Positions 16,308 to 24,901 of a DNA stretch of 64,000 nt are shown here, in pieces. This DNA is from Pedobacter endophyticus (lineage in GTDB: Bacteria; Bacteroidota; Bacteroidia; Sphingobacteriales; Sphingobacteriaceae), in assembly GCF_015679185.1 (NCBI RefSeq), contig NZ_CP064939.1, positions 5,146,001-5,210,000 on the forward strand, in the 5' to 3' direction. A program made the translations under genes and the position numbers. The notes under the pieces are model-generated. The model made no database searches and was not told the DNA's origin. It saw only the letters and a program-made list of their open reading frames with translations. How positions within the stretch are numbered: position 1 is the first letter of the stretch; each line of letters begins with the position of its first letter.

Positions 16308-18092
16308 ATGACCGAACAACACCTTTATCAAACTGGAATTATAGGAAATTGTGCTTTTTTGGCGCATGTAAATAAAAATACAGACATATCCTGGCTTTGC
16401 TGGCCTCGTTTTGATAGTCCTTTTGTTTTTGGAAGCCTTTTAGACAAGAAAAAGGGCGGAGAATTTTCGATTTTACCGCAAGGCGAATTCACTTCGACCC
16501 AATATTACATTGAAAATACGAACGTTTTAAGAACGGAGATCACAACTTCGGAAGGCAAGTACCGGATTACCGATTTTGCGCCTCGCTTTCATTTATACGA
16601 ACGGTATTTTAAGCCGCTCATGTTTATCAGAAAGATTGAACCCCTTGAAGGGCACTCGAGGATAACGATAAAGTGTGAGCCGGTTTGCGATTACGGAAAA
16701 AGTAAAATGCGATCGAGTAGGGGGAGTAACCACATTGATTACCTGGGTTGCGACGAAAATATTCGTTTAAGCACCAATGTGTCGTTAACGTACATTTTAG
16801 ATCAAAAGGCATTTGTGCTTAATGAACCGAAATATCTGGTGATGACTTATGGGCAAAACCTTGAGGCGCCGGTGGTTAGTACGGCAGAAAGATTTCTTCG
16901 TGAAACTATTGTTTATTGGCGCTTATGGATCAAACATTCTTCTATTGCTGGCTTTTACCAGCCGTTCGTAATTCGCTCGGCGTTGGTTTTAAAAATTCAC
17001 CAATATGAAGATACAGGCGCAATTATTGCCGCCAGCACAACCAGTTTGCCGGAATTTCCGGGGAGTACCAGAAACTGGGATTATCGGTATTGCTGGCTCC
17101 GCGATTCGCACTATGTATTGACCTCGCTTAATCACATTGGCCATTTTGAGGAAATGGAAAAGTATTTCAACTACCTTTCTGATATTTCTCATGCCGAAGA
17201 TACGCGCTACCAACCTTTATACGGAATAGCGGGGGAACGAAAGATTACTGAACATACTTTAGATCATTTAGAGGGCTACGAAGGCGAGCAGCCAATTAGA
17301 ATTGGTAATCAGGCGTATGAGCATATTCAAAACGACATTTACGGACAGGTATTAATATCGATGCTGCCATTGTACACCGATCACCGTTTTGTATTTTCGG
17401 AACGTAGTGATTCTGTTCGGTGGATTGAGAGTGTACTTTCAAAAATTGAGCGTACAATTGATGAGAAAGATGCCGGAATCTGGGAATTCAGAAACATAGC
17501 CAATGTACACTGCTACAGCAATTTGTTTCAATGGGCGGGTGCGCAGGCGGCATTAAAAATGGCCAAAACAATTGGTAACGTCGACTTTGAAACCCGGGCG
17601 CAGATTTTGATCGATAAAGCTGCGGCGCACATTGAGGCTTGTTACGATCCGGTTAGAAAAGTTTATACCAATGCTGTTGACAGCCCGCACTTAGATGCAA
17701 GCACGTTACAGTTAATTATGATGAATTACCTGGATCCTGCTTCGCAAAGAGCAAAAGACCATTTAATTGCGTTAGAAAATGAACTGAAAACTGAAGACGG
17801 ATTGTTTTACCGTTATCTGCACGCTGACGACTTTGGCAAACCGAAAACTACCTTTTTAATTTGTGCATTTTGGTATGTTGAGGCTTTGGCTTGTGTGGGT
17901 AGAACGGATGAGGCGATTAAAGAGTTCGAAAACATTATAAAGTTCTGTAATCACTTGTTGCTTTTCAGCGAAGATGTTGATGCGAAAACGGGTAGCCAAT
18001 GGGGTAATTTCCCTCAGGCCTACAGTCACGTAGGTTTAATGAATGCGGCTTATCGGATTGCAATCAAATTAGATAGGCCAATATTTTTATAG
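16308..18092 (+). CDS. Glycoside hydrolase family 15 protein (glucoamylase/trehalase-like)
   Basis: 594 residues from the ATG at 16308 (an in-frame TTG at 16278 would add ten poor residues). The N-terminal beta domain starts QTGIIGNCAFLAHV, and the (alpha/alpha)6 barrel carries the GH15 marks STRNWDYRYCWLRDSHY, YEGEQPIRIGNQAYEH (first catalytic Glu region) and GSQWGNFPQAYSHVGL. Family enzymes hydrolyse alpha-glucosidic bonds of malto-oligosaccharides or trehalose. It converges on the trehalose-6-phosphate synthase/phosphatase gene, so turnover of trehalose or related glucans is the most economical reading, but substrate is inferred. No signal peptide is seen, so it should be cytoplasmic. Confidence 0.82.
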   Translation: MTEQHLYQTGIIGNCAFLAHVNKNTDISWLCWPRFDSPFVFGSLLDKKKGGEFSILPQGEFTSTQYYIENTNVLRTEITTSEGKYRITDFAPRFHLYERYFKPLMFIRKIEPLEGHSRITIKCEPVCDYGKSKMRSSRGSNHIDYLGCDENIRLSTNVSLTYILDQKAFVLNEPKYLVMTYGQNLEAPVVSTAERFLRETIVYWRLWIKHSSIAGFYQPFVIRSALVLKIHQYEDTGAIIAASTTSLPEFPGSTRNWDYRYCWLRDSHYVLTSLNHIGHFEEMEKYFNYLSDISHAEDTRYQPLYGIAGERKITEHTLDHLEGYEGEQPIRIGNQAYEHIQNDIYGQVLISMLPLYTDHRFVFSERSDSVRWIESVLSKIERTIDEKDAGIWEFRNIANVHCYSNLFQWAGAQAALKMAKTIGNVDFETRAQILIDKAAAHIEACYDPVRKVYTNAVDSPHLDASTLQLIMMNYLDPASQRAKDHLIALENELKTEDGLFYRYLHADDFGKPKTTFLICAFWYVEALACVGRTDEAIKEFENIIKFCNHLLLFSEDVDAKTGSQWGNFPQAYSHVGLMNAAYRIAIKLDRPIFL

Positions 18093-18503
18093 GCACGACA
18101 GGTTATTTTCCTGCAGATTGAAAGAATTGACGCTGAATTTGTTCTGCGTAATTTCACTTTAATCTGCGGGATTTTTTTGTGCCTTTTTTGTGCGTTTTGT
18201 CATTCTGCGCATAGCGAAGAATCTGCAGGCTATTTGGCCCAGAACGTTAAAACTGTAATGCCAAAAGAGGCGAGTGAGTGGGTAAACAAGATGATATATC
18301 GGTCGCGGATTTTTCGTGAGAATCGGGGCAGGGCACTCCCGCCATTGACGTTTCCGTGAATACTATAAAGATCGTTCTTTCGACCGATTGATCCATAGGA
18401 GCTCCCTTAGAGGAGAGATCTTGATTTTAAGATAAAAATTTCTCGGCTGCGAGCGAAATGACGACCGTTCTTAAGCGCATTATTCTAAAAAGAACGTCGG
18501 TGA
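18093..18503. other. Repeat-containing intergenic region between GH15 and OtsAB
   Basis: No convincing gene. It includes TCATTCTGCGCATAGCGAAG (about 18198) and, at about 18380-18475, a second copy of the GGAGAGATCTTGATTTTAAG...CTCGGCTGCGAGCGAAATGA dispersed repeat. Confidence 0.55.
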
Positions 18504-18538
18504 TCTTTGATGACAGCGTTGAAAGCTATCATCAAAGA
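18504..18538 (-). terminator. Possible terminator hairpin after OtsAB
   Basis: TCTTTGATGA / TCATCAAAGA (10 bp) extended by AGC/GCT, 17 bases beyond the OtsAB stop. There is no T-tract on the minus strand, so it may only be an mRNA 3' hairpin. Confidence 0.35.
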
Positions 18539-18555
18539 AAATACCACAGCAGGCA

Positions 18556-20745
18556 TTAATTTTTTGTTACAAACTCTTCCTTAACCAGGCTCCAAAGCAA
18601 CTTTCTAACTTCTTTAAAGTCGTTTAAGTAATACTTTGCTTCTGAAAGGTTATTGCCTACTTTAACGGTTATGGCGTCATCCGGCAAAGCCTTAAAAATA
18701 TCTTCGTCGGTATGGTCATCGCCTAGCGCCATAATAAAGTCGGGATTTTTGTTGTAAAGCCAGTTTAATGCGGCTTTGCCCTTGTTTACTTCAATATTTT
18801 TAAATTCTATCACCTTATTGCCTGGCATGAGTTGCAGGCCTTTATCGGCGGCTAAAATCTTCATGTGGCTTACAATTTCATTTGCCCGCAACTCGCCCAA
18901 ACCTTCTTCGGCCTTGCGGTAATGCCAAACCAGCGAATAGCTTTTTTCTTCGATAAAAGAACCTGGAGTTCTATCGGTGTAAGTTTCTAAAAGCGCTTTA
19001 ATTTCGCTTTTCCATTGGTCGGTAAGCAGGGGCAGGCAGTTCCATTTGTCGCCGTAGGCTTTTTGCCATGCTCCGTGTTCGGCAATCATATCTACGTTTA
19101 AATGGCCAAACCATTTTTCGAGGGTTTCATTTCTCCTGCCGCTAATAACAACAACGGTGTTTGAAGGGTCTAATGTTAAGTTTTCAATCAAATCGTAAAG
19201 TTCTGCATCTGGAGAGGCATCATCTATATTTCCGGTAAAGTCTACAAGTGTTCCATCGTAATCTAAAAATAATACCCTGTTATTGGCTTTAGCATATTTT
19301 GCGGCAATAACTTCGTTAATTGAATTTACAGCGTGTTTTGTTAATAATGATTTTTGAGAATCTTTCACTTCGTTAAGCCTTAAAATAAAATTGTTAACCC
19401 AATGTTTCACATTGAATTTTTCTACAATTGCCCGCATGGCTTTCATGCGTTGCTGTTGTTCTTCTAATGGCATTTTGAGGGCTACAACAATGGCCTCCAT
19501 AATATCGCCTAAATTGTTCGGATTTACAACTAATGCCTCGGTTAGTTCTTTAGAAGCACCGGCCATTTCGCTCAAAATGAGTACGCCATCTTCCTTATTT
19601 CTACTTGCTACGTATTCTTTACTTACCAAATTCATGCCATCACGCATGGGTGTTACCAGGCAAATATCGGCTGATGAATACAGTGCGGATAGAACTTCTA
19701 TAGGGAAAGAGCGGTAAAAGTAATTTACCGGAATCCAGTCCATCGATCGGTAGCGGGCGTTGAGGTTTCCAACAAATTGATCAATCTGATCTCGGAGTTC
19801 GCTATACTGCGGAACGGTATCGCGGGATGGCACAACGATCATGAAAAGCTCCAGTTTACCTATAAATTCGGGGTGCATCTGTAAAAGCAGTTCTAACGCT
19901 TTTAAGCGCTCCAAAATTCCCTTGCTATAATCTAAGCGGTCGATAGAAAGGATGATTTTCATGTCTTCTTTTCCACTTCTAAAGTAATCAATTTCTTGTT
20001 GTACCTCTTTAGTGGTTGTTAATGATGAAAACTTGTCGAAATCGATTCCCATTGGGAAAGCTTCGATCACAATTTGCCGCTCGTTGCTATTAAGTACGTT
20101 TGATGATGAATTTACGGGGAGTAGCCGGGTTGCCGTGCTAATGAAATGCCGCACATCATCGTAGGTATGGAAGCCGATCAAATCAGAGCCGATCAAGCCG
20201 TTCAGCAGTTCTTCTCTCCAGGGAATCAATCTAAATATTTCGTAAGAGGGGAAGGGAATGTGCTGAAAAAAGCCGATGGTAGCGCTCGGTAATTTTTCGC
20301 GTAAAATACCTGGTAGTAAAAGTAGTTGGTAATCTTGTATCCATATTTTGTCTCTTCTGTTTAGCACCTGCATGGCGCTTTTAGCAAATTTTTCGTTTAC
20401 CGATTTGTACGAGTCCCAATAACTTTGCTCGTAATGTGCGTAAGTAACCAAATAGTGAAATACGGGCCACAAAACCTCGTTCGAAAAACCTTCGTAATAG
20501 AGGTTAATTTCCTCCTGGGTTAGAAAAACGGGGTAAAGGTTTAGCTCGCTCAGTTTTTGGATTACTTCTTCTTGTCGATCTTCAGGAACTTCAATTCCGG
20601 GCCAGCCAACCCAAATGGAGTTGCCTGTTTTGTACACATCGCCAAGTCCGGTGGCTAAGCCGCCCTCGCTCGGAATAAAGGTGTATTCGTTATTTTCTTC
20701 AATAATTTTAACGGGAAGTCTGTTCGATATTATTACTGTTTTCAT
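18556..20745 (-). CDS. Bifunctional trehalose-6-phosphate synthase / phosphatase
   Basis: Makes trehalose in two steps from UDP-glucose and glucose-6-phosphate. The N-terminal GT20 synthase starts TVIISNRLPVK, has the GGLATGLGDVY loop, IWIQDYQLLLLP, LSIDRLDYSKGI and MRDGMNLVSKEYVA; the C-terminal HAD phosphatase starts near residue 490 with VLFLDYDGTLVDF and ends with MALGDDHTDEDIFKAL. With the ATG at 20745 the protein has 729 residues; an upstream ATG at 20766 adds seven residues and cannot be excluded. Fused OtsA-OtsB proteins are usual in Bacteroidota. The opposing GH15 gene supports a small trehalose module. Confidence 0.93.
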   Translation of the reverse strand: MKTVIISNRLPVKIIEENNEYTFIPSEGGLATGLGDVYKTGNSIWVGWPGIEVPEDRQEEVIQKLSELNLYPVFLTQEEINLYYEGFSNEVLWPVFHYLVTYAHYEQSYWDSYKSVNEKFAKSAMQVLNRRDKIWIQDYQLLLLPGILREKLPSATIGFFQHIPFPSYEIFRLIPWREELLNGLIGSDLIGFHTYDDVRHFISTATRLLPVNSSSNVLNSNERQIVIEAFPMGIDFDKFSSLTTTKEVQQEIDYFRSGKEDMKIILSIDRLDYSKGILERLKALELLLQMHPEFIGKLELFMIVVPSRDTVPQYSELRDQIDQFVGNLNARYRSMDWIPVNYFYRSFPIEVLSALYSSADICLVTPMRDGMNLVSKEYVASRNKEDGVLILSEMAGASKELTEALVVNPNNLGDIMEAIVVALKMPLEEQQQRMKAMRAIVEKFNVKHWVNNFILRLNEVKDSQKSLLTKHAVNSINEVIAAKYAKANNRVLFLDYDGTLVDFTGNIDDASPDAELYDLIENLTLDPSNTVVVISGRRNETLEKWFGHLNVDMIAEHGAWQKAYGDKWNCLPLLTDQWKSEIKALLETYTDRTPGSFIEEKSYSLVWHYRKAEEGLGELRANEIVSHMKILAADKGLQLMPGNKVIEFKNIEVNKGKAALNWLYNKNPDFIMALGDDHTDEDIFKALPDDAITVKVGNNLSEAKYYLNDFKEVRKLLWSLVKEEFVTKN

Positions 20746-20766
20746 GCTTTTTACGGATGTCATCAC

Positions 20767-21128
20767 TTAAATAAAGCGACTATTTTCGTTTTTGTTTGAA
20801 TTTTTTAGGTAAAAAAACATTCAAATGATTAACCTGCGGTCGTGAAAACGCGATGCAGGCAATGATTTATAGCTGTTCTTCTTTGAATCTCATTGTTGGA
20901 GATTTCGAATATTGGCTGCTGCAAAGATTGACGAAGGTTTTCACTAAAATGCGCTTTGACTAGAAGTTTGGGTTTGTTGGTTATAGCGACTGCTTGAGCG
21001 CTGAAAACAAATGCTTTCATCGCGGGTTTGGTGCGGTTTAAGCTAGGAGAAAAGTAGCCTCATGTATTTGCCCTTCGGCTACGCTCGGGGGCGGCACGCA
21101 TCATGACACGCTACGATTTAACATGGCG
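20767..21128. other. Intergenic region upstream of OtsAB
   Basis: About 360 bp with no supported gene. A 63-codon minus-strand frame exists (20829-21020), but it has no recognisable family and no RBS or promoter support. Confidence 0.4.
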
Positions 21129-22481
21129 CTAAATGTAATTAAATAGGAGCGAGAAAGTAGTATAATCGTTTGGAACGGATACGACTTCGATGCTGCCGCG
21201 ATGCATCTTCATAATGTTGCGGCTTATTGTGAGGCCAATGCCGGAGCCGTTTTTCCGTGTGGTATAAAACGGAACGAATATTTTCTCGAGATCAGCAGGT
21301 TCGATTCCCTTGCCGTTGTCGGTTACATCAATGTAAACCCTGGTATTCTCTAACCGATAGTTAACTGAAATGTGCGGGTTGTCACGATCTTCAACGGCAT
21401 AAATACTGTTGGTGATCAGGTTGATCAGTACTTGTTCAATAAGTTTTAAATCGAGTTTGACTGTAATTTTCGACGAGGTTTGTTCGACATCCAGTAGCAC
21501 TTTTTTTACCCTGGCGAAGGGCTGCATCAGTATTTTGATGTGTTTTAATATTTCTCCAATGGTGTGCGATTCGAGACTTGGTGTAGGCAGTTCGGCAATT
21601 AGGCGATAATCTTTTACAAAATCTAAAAGCCCTGTTGAGCGACGTTTAATGGTTTGAAGCGCCGTTTTTAAATCTTCCATTTCATCTAAATTGAGGGTTT
21701 CTTTATCGGTTACCATGCTGTTCAGGGTATCTGATAAGGAACTGATAGGTGTAATGGAATTTAAGATTTCGTGAGAGATGACGCCGATCAATCTGTTCCA
21801 TGCCTCGGTTTCTTTCTGCTCAATTTCGTCCTTAATATTTTGAAAACTGATGATGGTATAATCTTTACCGTAAAGATTGAGCGGAATGACTTCGGTTGAT
21901 AACAGGGTGAGTTTTTCTTGTATTTTGAGTTCGAGGAACTTTTTGCCACCCTTGGCAATTTGCTCTACCTCGCTACCGAAATCAGGAATGTGCTGCTTTA
22001 AACGATGCCAGTATTTATAGGCCGGAACGGCCAAAAGGTTTGTAGCTGCCTGGTTAAAGAAGGCAATTTCTTCTTTTGCTGTCGCCGTATTGTTCACTAC
22101 AATTACCCCGACTGGAACTTGCTCCAAAATTGTTTTTATCAACTGGAACATGGCTTCCTGCTCGAGCCGGATTTGCTTGTGCACCTGGAGGATTTCGCCA
22201 AAGGATTGATACAGTTCGGGGAAACTGCCCTTGGTGGCTTTGTTTTTGAAATTTAAGGTATGATCGCGGGTTTTAACGGCCAATATGAAACGGTTGATGT
22301 CTGAGCGGATTTCATTAATATAATAATAGAGTGAAATTATCGAACCCAACAGGATGAGACTTACCCCAATAATAGTGAACCAGAGTTGGGTGTTGGTAAT
22401 GAGGTAAAACAACAAATAACCCAGCAGATTAATGATGACCAGCCTCGATATTAAACGAAATGTAAAGCGATTATAAAACAT
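21129..22481 (-). CDS. Sensor histidine kinase (NtrY-like), partner of the sigma-54 regulator
   Basis: 450 residues with two membrane segments near the N terminus (about 12-30 and 35-55) separated by only a few residues, so there is almost no periplasmic sensor domain. A PAS-like region (about 110-215) follows, then the phosphoacceptor box GVISHEILNSITPISSLSD with His237 and an HATPase domain with NLITNSIYAV, DNGKGIEPADLEKIF and GSGIGLTISR. It is 66 bases downstream of the response regulator on the same strand, and the pair should act together. The stimulus is unknown; the adjacent export operon with a sigma-54 promoter is the likely target. Confidence 0.9.
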   Translation of the reverse strand: MFYNRFTFRLISRLVIINLLGYLLFYLITNTQLWFTIIGVSLILLGSIISLYYYINEIRSDINRFILAVKTRDHTLNFKNKATKGSFPELYQSFGEILQVHKQIRLEQEAMFQLIKTILEQVPVGVIVVNNTATAKEEIAFFNQAATNLLAVPAYKYWHRLKQHIPDFGSEVEQIAKGGKKFLELKIQEKLTLLSTEVIPLNLYGKDYTIISFQNIKDEIEQKETEAWNRLIGVISHEILNSITPISSLSDTLNSMVTDKETLNLDEMEDLKTALQTIKRRSTGLLDFVKDYRLIAELPTPSLESHTIGEILKHIKILMQPFARVKKVLLDVEQTSSKITVKLDLKLIEQVLINLITNSIYAVEDRDNPHISVNYRLENTRVYIDVTDNGKGIEPADLEKIFVPFYTTRKNGSGIGLTISRNIMKMHRGSIEVVSVPNDYTTFSLLFNYI

Positions 22482-22547
22482 TTTTTTAAGCTAAAAGCTA
22501 AAAGCTAAAAGTCTAAAGCTTTATTCTTTATTCTTTCAGCTTTCGGC
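22482..22547. repeat. Short mirrored word spacer (AAAAGCTAAAAGC / GCTTTCGGCT)
   Basis: On the plus strand AAGCTAAAAGCTAAAAGCT is followed by TTATTCTTTATTCTTTCAGC, which is close to its reverse complement. It separates regulator and kinase genes. Confidence 0.5.
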
Positions 22548-23918
22548 TCAAATTCCAAATTTCTCAATTCTCCTGTACAAAGCGGCACGGGTGAGGCCGA
22601 GTTCTGCGGCGGCCTTTGATATGTTTCCCTTGTGCTTGTTGATTGCTTTTTCAACCATCATTTTTTCCATGTCTTCGAGGGCCATTTCATCAATAACGGG
22701 GATATTTTGTGTAAACCGCTGTGGACTTAATTGCAAATCGTCTTCCAAAATTTCTTTTCCATCGCTCATAATTACGGCACGTTCGAGTACATGTTGCAGT
22801 TCGCGAACGTTTCCGGGCCATTTGTAATTTAAAAGTACATCTTCGGCTTTGTGGCTTAAACTTCGGATTTCTTTATGATATTTTGTGTTGAACACTTGCA
22901 AAAAATGATTGGCCAGGAGCAAAATGTCGGTTCCGCGTTTTCTAAGTGGCGGTAACAGCAGCTCGACGGTATTAATCCTAAAGAGCAAATCTTGCCGAAA
23001 GGTGCCTTTTGCCACCATGTCGTTCAAAGGCATGTTGGTGGCCGTAATTAGCCTAACATTCACTTTTCTTTCCTTGCTTTCGCCCAAACGAACTACAGTT
23101 CGGTTTTGCAAAACGCTTAATAATTTGGCTTGAAGGGGTAGGGTAAGGTTTCCGATCTCATCTAAGAAAATTGTGCCGCCATCGGCCAGTTCGAAACGGC
23201 CGGGCTTGTCTTCCCTGGCATCGGTAAAGGCGCCCCTGGCGTAGCCAAATAATTCGCTTTCGAAAAGATTTTCATTCAACGAGCCGAGGTCGACGTGCAT
23301 AAATACCTGATTTTTGCGTTGCGAATTTCCGTGAATCTCATAAGCAAACACTTGCTTCCCAGTACCATTTTCGCCCAAAATGAGCACATTTGCATCGGTG
23401 GGTGCAACTTTAAGCAAAACGTTTTGGAGTTGTTTAATGCCTTCGGCCTCGCCTACAATGTGCTCAAATCCTCGGGCCATATCCTTTTGCAAAGAGGAGT
23501 GGATTTTCTCGAGCTTTTGCACTTTCGTTGTCGATTCGCGAAGTTTTGATGCGGCAGAGATGGTGGCAAATAGCTTTTCATTTTCCCAGGGTTTTAAGAT
23601 GAAATCGGTGGCTCCATTTTTTATGGCTTTTACCGCAAGTTCTACATTACCAAAAGCGGTCATCAAAATAACCACGTAATCTTTATCGATAGATAAAATG
23701 TGCTCCAACCAGTAAAGGCCCTCGCGGCCATCGCTCGCCCCTTTTTGGTAGTTCATATCGAGCAGAATGATATCAACTTCGTTTCGGCTTAACAAAACAT
23801 TAATCTCTTTCGGCGATTTGCAGGTTATTACCTGTTTTACCTGCTGTTTGAGGAACAGGCGAGCACTTAGAAGAATGTCATCATCATCGTCGATGATTAA
23901 AACAGTGGTGTTTAGCAT
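22548..23918 (-). CDS. Sigma-54-dependent response regulator (NtrC/AtoC type)
   Basis: 456 residues in three domains. Receiver: VLIIDDDDDI and Asp54 in IILLDMN. AAA+ domain: Walker A GENGTGKQ, the sigma-54 contact loop GAFTDA (GAFTGA variant), Walker B IFLDEIGNLTLPLQAKLL and sensor region FRQDLLFRINTVELLLPPLR. C-terminal Fis-type helix-turn-helix: KHKGNISKAAAELGLTRAAL. It activates RNA polymerase-sigma54 at enhancer-dependent promoters. It is first in a minus-strand pair with its kinase, and a strong -24/-12 promoter at 24807 drives the export cluster transcribed away from it. Confidence 0.93.
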   Translation of the reverse strand: MLNTTVLIIDDDDDILLSARLFLKQQVKQVITCKSPKEINVLLSRNEVDIILLDMNYQKGASDGREGLYWLEHILSIDKDYVVILMTAFGNVELAVKAIKNGATDFILKPWENEKLFATISAASKLRESTTKVQKLEKIHSSLQKDMARGFEHIVGEAEGIKQLQNVLLKVAPTDANVLILGENGTGKQVFAYEIHGNSQRKNQVFMHVDLGSLNENLFESELFGYARGAFTDAREDKPGRFELADGGTIFLDEIGNLTLPLQAKLLSVLQNRTVVRLGESKERKVNVRLITATNMPLNDMVAKGTFRQDLLFRINTVELLLPPLRKRGTDILLLANHFLQVFNTKYHKEIRSLSHKAEDVLLNYKWPGNVRELQHVLERAVIMSDGKEILEDDLQLSPQRFTQNIPVIDEMALEDMEKMMVEKAINKHKGNISKAAAELGLTRAALYRRIEKFGI

Positions 23919-23930
23919 GGTGTATAAATT

Positions 23931-24023
23931 AACCTCTCCCTATCAAAGTGAGCGGGGGTTGTTTTTTTTGGTGCAGTCCCTCTCCTTTGAAGAGAGGGAA
24001 ACGTTGGTAAAGTGGTTTGAACC
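23931..24023. repeat. Direct repeat R1 flanking the DUF559 gene
   Basis: Starts AACCTCTCCCTATCAAAGTG and ends AACGTTGGTAAAGTGGTTTG. It is about 90 percent identical by eye to 24507-24596 and contains an internal CCTCTCCTTTGAAGAGAGGG hairpin. Confidence 0.85.
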
Positions 24024-24115
24024 TAACGTTTTAATTTCGAACGTTTTTTAACCACCTCGCTTTTCCTGCTCTTTGCCCCCTTTCTTCGAGGAGAGGGGAT
24101 AAAGGGGAGAGGTTT

Positions 24116-24493
24116 TTATTTTTGAAAATAGCTTCTAATTTCATTCAAAACTGCATTTAAATCGGTGTTAACGTGTTCGTTTGTAAATCTAATTACGGTT
24201 ATCCCCAACTCCTCGAGTTCGTAAGTCCGTCCTTGGTCGCATTCTTTATTTTCGACTTGGTTATGAATTTCTCCATCAACTTCAATAATTAATTTAGCAT
24301 CATGACAATAAAAATCAGCGATGTATTTGTTCACTGGATGTTGCCTTCTAAATTTGAAACCATCAAGCTGTTTCCTTCTTAAAGCTTGCCACAAGATATC
24401 CTCGGCATCGGTGCTGCCTTTTCTTAATACTCTCGAAAACTCAAACAACTTGTGGCTTGCGCCTTTAAAAAGTCCATCTCCGTATTTTTCCAT
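24116..24493 (-). CDS. DUF559 endonuclease-domain protein (Vsr-like fold)
   Basis: 125 residues. The core RRQHPVNKYIADFYCHDAK and LIIEVDGEIH is characteristic of the DUF559 family, whose fold is related to very-short-patch-repair endonucleases; DFY...EVDG holds the predicted acidic metal ligands. The gene is unrelated to its neighbours and is bracketed by near-identical 90-bp direct repeats (R1, R2), with a further inverted CCTTTCTTCGAGGAGAGG element just beyond its stop codon. This suggests a small mobile or repeat-associated nuclease. Nuclease activity is inferred from the fold only. Confidence 0.82.
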   Translation of the reverse strand: MEKYGDGLFKGASHKLFEFSRVLRKGSTDAEDILWQALRRKQLDGFKFRRQHPVNKYIADFYCHDAKLIIEVDGEIHNQVENKECDQGRTYELEELGITVIRFTNEHVNTDLNAVLNEIRSYFQK

Positions 24494-24506
24494 TGTTGGG
24501 CGTTAA

Positions 24507-24596
24507 AACCTCTCCCTATCAAAGTGAGCGGTGGTTGTTATTTTCTGCAATCCTCTCCTTTGAAGAGAGGGAAACGTTGGTAAAGTGGTTTGAACC
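24507..24596. repeat. Direct repeat R2 flanking the DUF559 gene
   Basis: Same sequence as R1 with about ten changes; it starts AACCTCTCCCTATCAAAGTG and ends at GTTTGAACC. A partial third copy (CTCTCCTTAGCAAAGTGAGG) follows at about 24605. Confidence 0.85.
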
Positions 24597-24806
24597 CATA
24601 ACTTTACCTCTCCTTAGCAAAGTGAGGTGCGGTTGTTCCTTTTCTACTCCTTGCTGGCCTCTTTTGAAAAGACATATCAAGCGTAGCGATGCTAAATTAA
24701 GGAAACTGTCCGCTCCCGCACATAAACTGTTCGAAAATGAACATTTAAAATTAGTGAAAACTTTTATATAATTGATTACTAGGTTTTTAAATTGGATTTT
24801 GTGTTT

Positions 24807-24822
24807 TGGCACAAGCTTGGCT
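24807..24822 (+). promoter_or_regulatory. Sigma-54 (-24/-12) promoter for the export cluster
   Basis: TGGCACAAGCTTGGCT fits the sigma-54 consensus TGGCACGnnnnTTGCW with only the seventh base and one T of the -12 box differing. The essential GG (24808-24809) and GC (24820-24821) are 12 bases apart. The expected start is near 24833, about 70 bases before the adaptor gene. A sigma-54 activator and kinase lie directly upstream. Confidence 0.75.
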
Positions 24823-24901
24823 TATTCAGGTTTGTAGATTCAGGGGCCTCAGGTTACGGGTAAATATTTCCGCCCTTTATCATGCTTAGTAAAACCGAAC
24901 A

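Noticed and set aside
20829..21020. Minus-strand frame of 63 codons upstream of the trehalose gene
   Set aside because: No recognisable domain, composition unlike the neighbouring genes, no promoter or start-site support.
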